Source: Maribellus comscasis (GTDB lineage: Bacteria > Bacteroidota > Bacteroidia > Bacteroidales > Prolixibacteraceae). Taken from it: DNA of 64,000 bases. The stretch lies in NCBI RefSeq assembly GCF_009762775.1, contig NZ_CP046401.1, positions 7,576,001 through 7,640,000 on the forward strand, in the 5' to 3' direction. A program made the translations under genes and the position numbers. The notes beneath the pieces are model-generated. The model searched no databases. It saw only the letters and a list, made by a program, of their open reading frames with translations, and was not told the DNA's origin. The stretch's first letter is position 1, and each line of letters begins with the position of its first letter. Below are positions 28,549 to 36,096 of the stretch, piece by piece.

Positions 28549-29886
28549 TTATAAATCTTTGTTTATGTTACCTATTGCATACAGAGGGCAAACATTCACT
28601 AATCCTATCTTTCCAAAATTTTCCAAAGATGTCCTGACTCCTAATTTGGTTTTTTTTAATTCCATAAACTGGTATAAGCTCTGCATTGCTCCCCTGGTAC
28701 CTGCTTTTACTTCAACAGGAAGTATATCTCCCCGGTCAGAAACAACGTAATCGACTTCTGCCTGCGCACCTTTTTTTAGCCTCAGCCAATAGTAGAGTTC
28801 CCTTCGTTCGTAAGGGCTTCCGTTTTTTAACAGCTCTAATCCAACAAATACTTCCGACATTGAACCTTTATTTACTAAATCGATTTCTGATGAAAGTAAA
28901 ACCGTTTTCATATCAAGATCAAGTAACCGTTCTAATAATCCGGTATCCAGGAACAGGAATTTTCTGAATTTTGGGTTTATCTCTGCCCCCAAAGGAAGAC
29001 CGTTCGCAGCAGTATGGGTAACCGGGACAACGAGCCCTGCCATAGTCAGTAAATCCAACGCCTCTTTAATTTTAACAGATTCCACCTCTCCTGTAACTTG
29101 TGAATAAACGAACTTGCTTCCTGACTGGAGGGCTACTGACCGGAGTGTTTGTTGCAGAATAAGCGGGGATATCCTTTTTTTATATTTTGCGAAATCATCT
29201 GTATAGGTTTGTAAAATATCATTTTGAACCAGTCGACAATGAAGGTAATCGTTCTTCTCGATCCAGGTGCTTACCGATTCGGGCATTCCTCCAACCAACA
29301 GAAAAGTACGTAAAAGGTCTGTCAGCTTATTGTGCATAGGCAAAGAAAGTGGCTTTTCAGCAGAAGCGTTATTCTTTTCTTCTACTAATCCCTCTAATCC
29401 CTGGGCCTGAAGAAATTCATCAAAAGAAAAAGGATATAAAAACAGTGAACGAATCCGGCCTACCCCGAAAGAAGGGATTTCCTGCAAGGCAAATTCAAGC
29501 AAAGATCCTGCCGCCACGACATGGAGCTCCTGAAATTCTTCGTAAAAGAAACGTAAGGAAGCAATAGCAGGCAAACAAGCCTGTATCTCGTCAAAAAATA
29601 AAAGTGTTTTACCTGCAATAATCGAAATGCCGGATATTGCCGAGAGTTTTGTACAGATGTCTTTCGGGTTTATTGTTCCGGTAAAAAGGTTGGCAATATC
29701 GGGTTGACGTTCAAAATTTACTTCCAGAAAATATTCGAATGAACGCCCTAGATTGCGTATTGCAGATGATTTTCCCACCTGCCGTGCACCCCGTAGCAAT
29801 AAAGGTTTATGTCTCACATCATCCTTCCATCCATTCAAATAGCGGTCAATACTCCTTGTAAAATATATATTTCCATTTTGCAACAT
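28549..29886 (-). CDS. AAA-family ATPase with DUF4143 C-terminal domain
   Basis: The 445-residue protein has Walker A GARQVGKSS near residue 34, Walker B LLFFDEIQAC, and the downstream GSLLEFAL sensor segment. It ends with a DUF4143 region (KGSMSEVFVGLELLKNG, WLRLKKGAQAEVDYVVSDRGDILPVEVKAG), whose E-V-D...E-V-K pattern resembles a degenerate PD-(D/E)XK core. These proteins are widespread in Bacteroidota accessory regions and their role is unknown. It is convergent with the sugar-acid operon. A shorter relative is encoded in a cassette at 46,642. Confidence 0.9.
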   Translation of the reverse strand: MLQNGNIYFTRSIDRYLNGWKDDVRHKPLLLRGARQVGKSSAIRNLGRSFEYFLEVNFERQPDIANLFTGTINPKDICTKLSAISGISIIAGKTLLFFDEIQACLPAIASLRFFYEEFQELHVVAAGSLLEFALQEIPSFGVGRIRSLFLYPFSFDEFLQAQGLEGLVEEKNNASAEKPLSLPMHNKLTDLLRTFLLVGGMPESVSTWIEKNDYLHCRLVQNDILQTYTDDFAKYKKRISPLILQQTLRSVALQSGSKFVYSQVTGEVESVKIKEALDLLTMAGLVVPVTHTAANGLPLGAEINPKFRKFLFLDTGLLERLLDLDMKTVLLSSEIDLVNKGSMSEVFVGLELLKNGSPYERRELYYWLRLKKGAQAEVDYVVSDRGDILPVEVKAGTRGAMQSLYQFMELKKTKLGVRTSLENFGKIGLVNVCPLYAIGNINKDL

Positions 29887-29943
29887 ATTTCGACTTCGTT
29901 TCTATTTAAATTATTGCAAGCACACAAGATTTTCCCAAAAAGA

Positions 29944-30043
29944 ACCATCGTAAAAGTTACATTTTATAACAAAATCCATATCGTAAAAATAATATTTTCA
30001 TGCAAAAGTACCATCATAAAAGTACTATTTTGTAATAACGACA
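29944..30043. repeat. three degenerate ~33-base repeats upstream of the DUF4143 ATPase
   Basis: Units begin at 29,944 (ACCATCGTAAAAGTTAC), 29,976 (CCATATCGTAAAAATAAT) and 30,010 (ACCATCATAAAAGTACT), each followed by ATTTT. Spacing is 32 and 34 bases, about three helical turns. They occupy the promoter side of the minus-strand ATPase gene and may be regulator-binding sites. The rest of 29,887-30,173 holds nothing else clear. Confidence 0.5.
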
Positions 30044-30074
30044 ATTTTGCATTATTAACATACAACAGAATAAA

Positions 30075-30143
30075 ATGGAAACAACACAGCAGAATAAAAT
30101 AGTAGAAGTACAAAATATTATCGAACAAAAATCAGTGGTATAA
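30075..30143 (+). CDS. very short open frame, possibly the start of a lost gene
   Basis: ATG 30,075 reads METTQQNKIVEVQNIIEQK and stops after 22 codons, just before the IS21 left end at 30,174. The composition looks protein-like, and it is divergent from the ATPase gene across the repeat region. It may be a remnant whose 3' part was lost at the IS junction, or chance. Confidence 0.25.
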   Translation: METTQQNKIVEVQNIIEQKSVV

Positions 30144-30285
30144 CTGTGAAATAATGTATTATAAACCTCAGAGTGGAAACGCCAGTCAAATTGACCACCC
30201 CAGGCCAATTTAAATTGACCATCGACCATTTTCAACAAAAAGAGAACGTTTTTCTTCTGTCAGATTACAACAAATTTACTGTTTT

Positions 30286-31023
30286 TTATTCACTATAAAT
30301 GTTTCGTTTTTTTCTCATCGATTCACCCATCAGCTCAATCCTGTGCGATTGATGGATCAACCGGTCAAGTATGGCATCGGCAATCGTTTTCTCCCCGATT
30401 ATTTCATACCACTTACTAACGGGCAGCTGTGATGTTACAAGCATAGATCCTTTATTGTGCCTATCTTCAATTAACTCTAACAGAGCTATCCGGTTTTGGC
30501 TATCTAAGGGTTGCAGGCCAAAGTCATCGAGTATTATTAACTGATGCCTGGCCATTTTTGCAAGTTCTTTGAGATAAGATCCATCGGCTTTTGCCATTTT
30601 TAGTTTAGAAAACAGCTTGGTTGTATTAAAGTACAAAACCCTGTATCCCTCGATACAGGCCTGATACCCTAAGGCTGTTGCAATGTAGCTTTTGCCGGCA
30701 CCGGTGCTGCCCGATATTAATACATTCTCGTTTTTATTAATAAAATCGCATTCAGCCAGTCTTAACAGTTTTGTCCGATCGATATTTCTTGTATGTTCGT
30801 ACACCACGTTTTCAATGGTTGCTTTATAGTGGAACCTTGCATTTTTTATCAATCGCTCTATCTTGCGGTTGTTGCGATCGTCCCACTCGGCATCTGTTAT
30901 CATCGATACAAACTGGTCGATGGTGTAATCATCGGTTTTACCTGTTTCGACAGCTGTTTTAAAAGCCCCATGCATACCATGGAGCTTCATCTGTTTCATT
31001 CGTGTTAATGTTACTTCGTTCAT
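30286..31023 (-). CDS. istB: IS21 transposition helper ATPase IstB (copy A)
   Basis: The 245-residue AAA+ protein has Walker A GSTGAGKSYIA, Walker B LIILDDFG followed by LQPLD, and the C-terminal IADAILDRLIHQSHRIEL typical of IstB. It assists the IstA transposase in target selection and strand transfer. It lies 14 bases downstream of istA. The protein is identical to that encoded by copy B. Confidence 0.95.
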   Translation of the reverse strand: MNEVTLTRMKQMKLHGMHGAFKTAVETGKTDDYTIDQFVSMITDAEWDDRNNRKIERLIKNARFHYKATIENVVYEHTRNIDRTKLLRLAECDFINKNENVLISGSTGAGKSYIATALGYQACIEGYRVLYFNTTKLFSKLKMAKADGSYLKELAKMARHQLIILDDFGLQPLDSQNRIALLELIEDRHNKGSMLVTSQLPVSKWYEIIGEKTIADAILDRLIHQSHRIELMGESMRKKRNIYSE

Positions 31024-31037
31024 TGTTTTTTACTTTA

Positions 31038-32585
31038 TCAGTTGTAATATTTTCCTCCCCTTATGTTGTTATGAAAAGGAAGTTCCGGTTCGTCCGGTTT
31101 TTCATCATCAAGTTTATCCAACCCTTTTTCCAGTATCTTTTGTATGATTTTGTAGTTGTAAACCTGATGTTCCAATGCACGTTTACACGCATTGGCAAGC
31201 CTTTCTTCCCCAACCTTTTTGGCAAAAGCCAATACGCCCATACAGCTTTTATAGGATTGTTCAGGGTGTTGTTTTCTTTCCAGCACATTGATTATAAATT
31301 CCTTTACACTCTCGTCAATTGAAGCTGCCCAGTTGATAAAACGCTGCGGTGTCCAGTCGGTAACAAACTGGTGTGTTGTTGCCAGGTGGTCTTTGTTTGT
31401 GGTGTAGAAGTATTTACGTCCATCTCTTTTGTGCAAAGCTATGCGGTTGTATTTATGGTATATTTCAACGGTTTTTGATGTAAACACCAGCTTTACCTTC
31501 TTCTTTAAATACTGACACGGAACGCTGTAATAATGTTTGTCTTTGCTTAACAGCACGTGCCCGTTCATGGCTACGGTGGCTATTGCTATTTCTTTAATCT
31601 CGTATTTTTCTACAGGTAATGCGGTAAGCTTGCCTTTTTCGTCTTCAACGAATAATTGATACCGGGACGTTGGCCTGCCGGTTAACTTTTTGTTGTTATG
31701 CTTGTCCAGTTCATCCCAAATTGCACTGTTAAGCTCTTCTAAACTGTAAAAATCTTTGCCGCGCAAGGCCGGATATATTCTTTGGTATAATATCTTGACT
31801 GCTCCTTCTGCCAGTGACTTGTCCCGGGGACGGTAAGCCCGAGCCGGAAGAACTGTTGTACCGTAATGTTCGGCAAAGTCCATAAACGTTTCGTTAATGG
31901 TAGGTTCAAACCGGCTGCTTTTGGTTACGGCAGACTTTAGGTTATCAGGGACAATAGCTGCAGGAACTCCCCCGTAAAAGTGCAGTGCATTTTCAACCGA
32001 AGCAACAAAGTCTTCTTTTTGTTGGCTCGGTGAGGCTTCTGCATAGGTGTATTGACTGGCCCCCAGTATGGCAACAAAAAACTGTACCTCTTCAATCTCG
32101 CCTGTTTCTTTATTGATAATTTCCAGGGTTTTGCCAGCGTAGTCAATAAACATCTTATCGCCTGCTTTATGCTCCATATGCATTACCGGGTTAACCTTTT
32201 TATTCCAACGCAGGTAGTGGGCTTTAAACTGGCTTAGTTTTAGTCCATCGGGATGTTTTTCATAATATTCTTCCCACATCAGCTGTTTGGTAACGCCGGT
32301 CTTTTTTAATTCACGCTCCATGTAGGGAAAGAAGTTATAAACCTTTTTTAGCTTTGGGGAAAGAACATCTTCGGTATCCCTGCTAAAGATCTTTTCCAGC
32401 TCGGAATCACTCTTCTTATCAATATCATCAATTGTAAGGTTTAACACCTTGTATAGAGCGATATACTTCTTGACCGTATTGCGTGAAAGGCCCAGGTACC
32501 TACTGATAAATTGCTTTGCTTTTCCCTGGTGGTGTAACTGAATGACTTTTCTTACTTTACTCATGTCGATTAATTTATTAGCCAT
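31038..32585 (-). CDS. istA: IS21 transposase IstA (copy A)
   Basis: The 515-residue protein has an N-terminal helix-turn-helix (SRYLGLSRNTVKKYIALYK) and the DDE integrase core: KMFIDYAGKTLEI (D), AIVPDNLKSAV (D) and SLAEGAVKILYQRIYP (E). A C-terminal Mu-type beta domain follows. The copy B protein differs at the last residue (KYYN here, KYYS in copy B). The product appears intact. Confidence 0.95.
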   Translation of the reverse strand: MANKLIDMSKVRKVIQLHHQGKAKQFISRYLGLSRNTVKKYIALYKVLNLTIDDIDKKSDSELEKIFSRDTEDVLSPKLKKVYNFFPYMERELKKTGVTKQLMWEEYYEKHPDGLKLSQFKAHYLRWNKKVNPVMHMEHKAGDKMFIDYAGKTLEIINKETGEIEEVQFFVAILGASQYTYAEASPSQQKEDFVASVENALHFYGGVPAAIVPDNLKSAVTKSSRFEPTINETFMDFAEHYGTTVLPARAYRPRDKSLAEGAVKILYQRIYPALRGKDFYSLEELNSAIWDELDKHNNKKLTGRPTSRYQLFVEDEKGKLTALPVEKYEIKEIAIATVAMNGHVLLSKDKHYYSVPCQYLKKKVKLVFTSKTVEIYHKYNRIALHKRDGRKYFYTTNKDHLATTHQFVTDWTPQRFINWAASIDESVKEFIINVLERKQHPEQSYKSCMGVLAFAKKVGEERLANACKRALEHQVYNYKIIQKILEKGLDKLDDEKPDEPELPFHNNIRGGKYYN

Positions 32586-32658
32586 GTTTTCATATTAATT
32601 TGTTTAAATCAGTATGAAATTATGGCTTCGACAGAAGTAAAATCAATCTCTTTTGGTG

Positions 32659-32760
32659 GGTGGTCACTTTAGTCCGGCGCTGGTGGTCAATTTGCTCCGG
32701 CACGCGGTGGTCAGTTTAAACTGGCGAGGGTGGTCATTTTATTCCGGCCTGGGGTGGTCA
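32659..32760. repeat. five GGTGGTCA terminal repeats of IS21 copy A
   Basis: GGTGGTCA followed by a T-rich trinucleotide recurs five times between 32,659 and 32,760, with GC-rich spacers (TCCGGCG, CTCCGGCACGC and similar). Multiple terminal repeats of this type are transposase-binding sites in IS21 elements. The same set is present in copy B. Confidence 0.75.
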
Positions 32761-32779
32761 GTTTGACCGTTTTTTCCAG

Positions 32780-32854
32780 GCTGACCAGAAATCAATTCAA
32801 ATTCGAGATAGATTTAAATATGAAGATATTGTACAGATTATTAACGAAATATAA
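32780..32854 (+). pseudogene. 3' remnant of a cassette gene cut by IS21
   Basis: Right after the IS21 end an open frame reads KSIQIRDRFKYEDIVQIINE and stops at 32,854, 11 bases before an attC-like site. This is the distance seen between gene ends and attC sites elsewhere in the array. The upstream part and the matching 5' core (expected GTTGTGGGT) are missing, so this is the tail of a cassette truncated at the IS. Confidence 0.55.
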
Positions 32855-32865
32855 AATGCACATAC

Positions 32866-32995
32866 CCACAACACGCAATATACGTAAGCCGGGGGATGTG
32901 GGTAATTTTAACTTTTGTACATTTACTCAAAATTGTAACGGTTTGATAAGCTGGAGCTTCGAAATCCCGGCCTCCGCATATTGCCACCGTTACCG
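32866..32995 (+). repeat. attC-like site 1
   Basis: The 130-bp site starts with CCACAAC (32,866-32,872) and ends with GTTACCG (32,989-32,995). Arms ACGCAATATACGTAAGCCGG and CCGGCCTCCGCATATTGCC pair imperfectly. It closes the IS-truncated cassette and opens the one carrying the 54-residue gene. Confidence 0.75.
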
Positions 32996-33074
32996 GTCAG
33001 TTTGAACAGCCAGAAAAACCAACATATAAAACTCAGAGTTTTAATATAATATAAACCAATACAACAACTAAAAA

Positions 33075-33239
33075 ATGAAAACAAACATTCTAATTTACGT
33101 TTTAAGCTTAATTATTTTAATTGTATCAATAGTTTTAGTAGTAGAATTTCCTGACTCAAATAGGACTTTAACTATTGCTGGAGGAATAACCCTATTAGGT
33201 TTTGCCCTTAACATTGTAAGTTATGTGACAAAAAAGTAA
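33075..33239 (+). CDS. small membrane protein (54 residues), cassette gene
   Basis: ATG 33,075 opens a frame of 54 codons: MKTNILIYVLSLIILIVSIV at the N-terminus forms one membrane segment. A second hydrophobic stretch (TIAGGITLLGFALNIVSYV) precedes a basic end (TKK). It starts 80 bases after the 5' core and is the only plausible plus-strand gene in this cassette. About 450 bases (33,240-33,694) between its stop and the next attC show no further convincing gene. Family unknown. Confidence 0.65.
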   Translation: MKTNILIYVLSLIILIVSIVLVVEFPDSNRTLTIAGGITLLGFALNIVSYVTKK

Positions 33240-33694
33240 ATTGCTGCCTGTCAAAAACAGTTCTTTAAAATAGTCTGATAAGTTTTCCTATTGAAAATCC
33301 GGCAGTCAAAAAAATATTTGGTTGGGGGTTAAAAATCGCAAATTGAAAAGCCGCAGCAAACTAAAAACCTGCTGCCAACCGGACAAGGTTGTTTAATGTA
33401 AAATCCTTTGGATTTTGTTGGCACTTTCAGGCAGCTTTTCAATTCGGTAACCGTGGTTTTCCTGCTGCTGGTAAAGAGACGAAAATCCCAGCGTTTAAAT
33501 TTTAGAAAAATAAACCTTGTTTAAGTTCAATTTTTGCGTGGACAAAAATCAGCTCGGAATTTCTTGTAAATAACATAAAGTTTATAAATTGTACTCGACC
33601 AAAAAACAAAATTTAGAAACCAAATATTTAAAGCCAAAAACCGATTTAATCCCTTGGACAAAATCAAAAATAGAAAAAAGAATAAAAACCGAAC

Positions 33695-33827
33695 CGGTAA
33701 CAAAGTACATATTGCAGGGCGGGGTTTGGTGGTACGCCAACTGCGGATTCTCGTTTCGCAGTTCCGTGTCCTTCGGACAGGAACGCTCTCCGAAATCCGC
33801 CCCGACAACATGTACCAACCGTTATGC
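33695..33827 (+). repeat. attC-like site 2
   Basis: The site runs from CGGTAAC to GTTATGC (33,821-33,827). ACCGGTAAC (33,693-33,701) is the exact reverse complement of GTTACCGGT at 32,989, the 5' core of the same cassette. The body (TTGCAGGGCGGGG...CCGCCCCGACAACATGTACC) is nearly the same as the site at 48,631. Confidence 0.82.
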
Positions 33828-33871
33828 ACCATATTGAAAACCGTAACTAAATAACCTAAAAGATATAATCG

Positions 33872-34291
33872 ATGAAAGCACTTGATAGTTTTCTTACAAA
33901 TCTTTCAGACCACGAATTAGCTATATTTTGTAGGTATAGATATCATGGATTTTTAGGCAGTTCAAAGGAGAAAATTGCAAATGAAATCAAAAAAAGAAAT
34001 TTAACTACTGAACAACTTAAATCATTCGAAGACAAAAAACTAACAACTCACTTGACTAACGAAAAAATAAAATGCTTTAGATGTGGTTCTGACAGGTTGT
34101 ATATTGAGTCAGATTACAAAGAAATTCCTATAGCGGAATTCACTTCTGCAGAGATAGCGATAGACTCGTATCGCTGTCGACTTTGTGGATATAATGCAAG
34201 CAAAACTACTCCAAACAACGTATTTGACAGGATAAAAAGAGTCTTTAAAAACTTTGCGAAGAGTAGATTTATAAAATATAATGACATTTAA
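33872..34291 (+). CDS. zinc-ribbon protein of unknown function, cassette gene
   Basis: The 139-residue protein has an alpha-helical N-terminal half (FLTNLSDHELAIFCRYRYHG, then KEKIANEIKKR) and a C-terminal zinc ribbon with CFRCGSD and CRLCGYNAS, two CxxC knuckles about 40 residues apart. It is likely soluble. The only gene of its cassette, it starts 44 bases after the 5' core. Its N-terminus with SSKEKIANEI and the pair of CxxC knuckles could bind nucleic acid or protein, but the family is not recognised. Confidence 0.8.
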   Translation: MKALDSFLTNLSDHELAIFCRYRYHGFLGSSKEKIANEIKKRNLTTEQLKSFEDKKLTTHLTNEKIKCFRCGSDRLYIESDYKEIPIAEFTSAEIAIDSYRCRLCGYNASKTTPNNVFDRIKRVFKNFAKSRFIKYNDI

Positions 34292-34299
34292 AATACGGT

Positions 34300-34432
34300 G
34301 CATAACAAATTGTAATATGGCAGGCGGGGGTTTCAGCGGTCTGACAAGTCAGACCTGTCGCCCACTTTCCTGCGGGTCTGACACGATTTCTTCCAGAAAT
34401 CCCGCCCGACCACATACAAGTGACCGTTATGG
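34300..34432 (+). repeat. attC-like site 3 (GGCAGGCGGGG class)
   Basis: The site runs from GCATAAC (34,300-34,306) to GTTATGG (34,426-34,432). GGTGCATAAC matches the 5' core GTTATGCACC at 33,821. The arm TTGTAATATGGCAGGCGGG pairs with CCCGCCCGACCACATACAA, and an inner hairpin is formed by GGTCTGACAAGTCAGACC. Sites at 37,970, 43,648 and 63,679 have nearly the same body. Confidence 0.85.
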
Positions 34433-35072
34433 TGCAGCGTGGGGGTTATCGTTAGTATGCGAACTTGTTCTTTAAAATATTGGTTATGGTGGGTTTTCAC
34501 GCCCCACATTTTTGTGCTGGCTGATTGTGCTTTGTTGGATGGTGGGGCTGCGTTTAGCTCATGATAGCCCGCACTAAATGCAGTTCGGGCGGTCACAATG
34601 TTTGCAGGCTTCAACTCCTGCGCCAATTTTAACAGTTAAGTTAAACCAGTTGCGGCCAACGTGTTTAACAAAGCCGATAAAATTTATGGCTGGAAAGTGG
34701 TTGTTTACTGCTGAGGTTTAACTTCGTGGTTACCTGGCCTGGATGTCAAAATTGGCACATCACTTGGGAGGGGCAAACATTCCGCCAGCCCTCCTTCGGT
34801 GATAACATTTTAAGTAAGTCTCGGGCTGCCACGCAGAGGCTTTTGCCGACACCATAACAACAGCTATAGCCAATAAAGGCGCCGCTAAATTGCATTGGCA
34901 TGACTATAAATGCTACAACGCCGATGCTTGGCAATGCTATTTAAAATATTTATATTGTAAACAAAAACTATAACTCTTTAAACAAAATAAAATCGAAACA
35001 AAAACGCATCGGCTCCCGGTTATTATGGATGGATTATCTATTCTAATCCTTTACTGCCCATAGCCGCGGCCG
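34427..35072 (+). other. cassette without a recognisable protein gene, copy 1
   Basis: Between GTTATGGTG (34,426) and its complementary core CACCATAAC (34,850-34,858) there are about 420 bases with no convincing open frame on either strand. The next 220 bases form the attC-like site. Minus-strand frames of 97 and 62 codons exist but read into different flanks in the two copies and look like chance. An almost identical copy lies at 45,912-46,547. Conservation of a gene-less cassette suggests an RNA, a regulatory element, or a decayed gene. Confidence 0.65.
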
Positions 35073-35078
35073 TTATAG
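34852..35078 (+). repeat. attC-like site 4 (long, 227 bp)
   Basis: The site runs from CCATAAC (34,852-34,858) to GTTATAG (35,072-35,078). Arms CAGCTATAGCC and GGGCAGTAAAGG-type complement (TTTACTGCCCATAGCCGCGG) pair near the ends; the interior is long and AT-rich. Its 5' core is the exact complement of GTTATGGTG at 34,426. Confidence 0.7.
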
Positions 35079-35096
35079 CCAATTTAAACAGCGCCA

Positions 35097-35863
35097 ATGA
35101 GATACATATTCACAATATTAGTTTTTGGGATTTCCTTTTTCACTTACGGACAGAATCAAAATAATATTTCTATTCTAATAAATAGTGAGCCCCTTGATTC
35201 GTTACCAAAATTTGTGATCAAGATGAATGAAACAGAATATTTTTTAGATTCTATTCCAGATTCAATAAATCCAAACTGGATTGACAAAATTGAAGTTTTA
35301 AAAAGTGAGGTGCAAAAATATATTTATGGAGATGGTAATGGAGTAGTTTTAATTTATCCTAACAAAAAATATTTCGACCAGATTAGCTTACTGCTTAAAA
35401 CATACCCAAATATTCAAGAGCAAATTAACGAACAAACATTGGATAGTATTTATATAAAAGCTTTAAATAGCCATTTGACTTACTATTATCGAGTGGACAA
35501 AAATTCATTGAGCCAAACGAGCAGACTGAAAGGATTAAGAATCATTTTGGACAGAATAGCGTTTACAAATTTCTCTCATCAGACGAGTTGTTTAATTACA
35601 CCTACAAACATGGTAAAACTCTGAGGTTGTATAGACTTACACATAAACAAATTTCAAAAGACACGATTGATATAAACTTCGGAGATTTAGCATTAAAAGT
35701 GAAAAAAGGTATTTTCTTTAAAAATGGTCTGCATTTTAGAGAAGCAAATTATACTCTTGCTTGTGGTGGAACAAATGGATACATACCCGATTTCAGATTT
35801 ATTTATGACAATAAAACTAAGACATGGAAATTAATTGGCGGTAGTTGTAAATATCCAGAGTGA
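35097..35863 (+). pseudogene. secreted protein gene with a one-base deletion in an A-run
   Basis: The first frame (from 35,097) gives a signal peptide MRYIFTILVFGISFFTYGQ and runs to about YYYRVDK. It then continues in the wrong frame to a stop at about 35,624. The correct continuation is the next frame (KFIEPNEQTERIKNHFGQNS, then VYKFLSSDELFNYTYKHGKT) to the stop at 35,863. The switch falls in the run of five A at 35,499-35,503; a sixth A would restore a single 255-residue exported protein. It ends about 28 bases before the attC core, like other cassette genes. A sequencing error is possible. Family not recognised. Confidence 0.8.
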
Positions 35864-35891
35864 ATAGATAAATGATTAAAATAAAAACTGG

Positions 35892-36023
35892 CTATAACAT
35901 TTTATATATTGCATAGCGGTTTCTGTGGTGTGCGTAGCTCGGATTCCCGCCTGATTGTCTCAGTCCTGTCGGACAGACAATCACCCGCAATCCGCTACGA
36001 CAACATATAATTTACCGTTACCG
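35892..36023 (+). repeat. attC-like site 5 (GCATAGCGG class)
   Basis: The site runs from CTATAAC to GTTACCG (36,017-36,023). TGGCTATAAC complements the 5' core GTTATAGCCA at 35,072. Arms TATATTGCATAGCGG and CCGCTACGACAACATATAA pair imperfectly. The body is close to the site at 38,685. Confidence 0.83.
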
Positions 36024-36057
36024 CCAATGTTAAAAATTCGTTTTTCAATGACAAACA

Positions 36058-36084
36058 TGTACTAATTTTTGTATTTTTGGTACA
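36058..36084 (+). promoter_or_regulatory. promoter with inverted repeat upstream of the Fic gene
   Basis: TATTTTTG (36,072-36,079) fits the TAnnTTTG minus-7 box, 18 bases before the Fic start. It is flanked by TGTAC (36,058-36,062) and GTACA (36,080-36,084), an inverted repeat that could bind the C-terminal winged helix of the Fic protein or another repressor. It lies inside the cassette, after the recombination core, so the cassette carries its own promoter. Confidence 0.55.
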
Positions 36085-36096
36085 AATAATAAAAAC

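Larger units (their letters stand above)
30174..32778 (-). mobile_element. IS21-family insertion sequence, copy A
   Basis: The element is bounded by TGGAAACGCCAGTCAAA on the left and, as reverse complement on the right, TGGAAAAAACGGTCAAA; IS21 elements characteristically have TG...CA ends. It encodes istB and istA on the minus strand. Next to istA are five GGTGGTCA repeats. The sequence is almost identical to copy B at 58,258. No target duplication is visible (left flank ends CAGAG, right flank begins GGCTG), suggesting that one flank was lost or exchanged. It sits exactly between the conserved-looking chromosome and the cassette array. Confidence 0.93.

Noticed and set aside
31002..31322. 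Plus-strand frame of 106 codons opposite istA (also at 59,086)
   Set aside because: It is a shadow of the highly conserved transposase gene on the other strand, rich in Phe and Leu, without independent support.
33527..33854. Overlapping frames of 66-101 codons across attC-like site 2
   Set aside because: They read through both arms of the inverted repeat on either strand; this is typical of structured repeat DNA rather than genes.
34333..34934. Minus-strand frames of 97 and 62 codons in the gene-less cassette, seen again in the second copy
   Set aside because: They recur only because the DNA is duplicated. The longer frame reads into attC sequence in one copy and into IS3 in the other, with no start signal and no recognisable domain.
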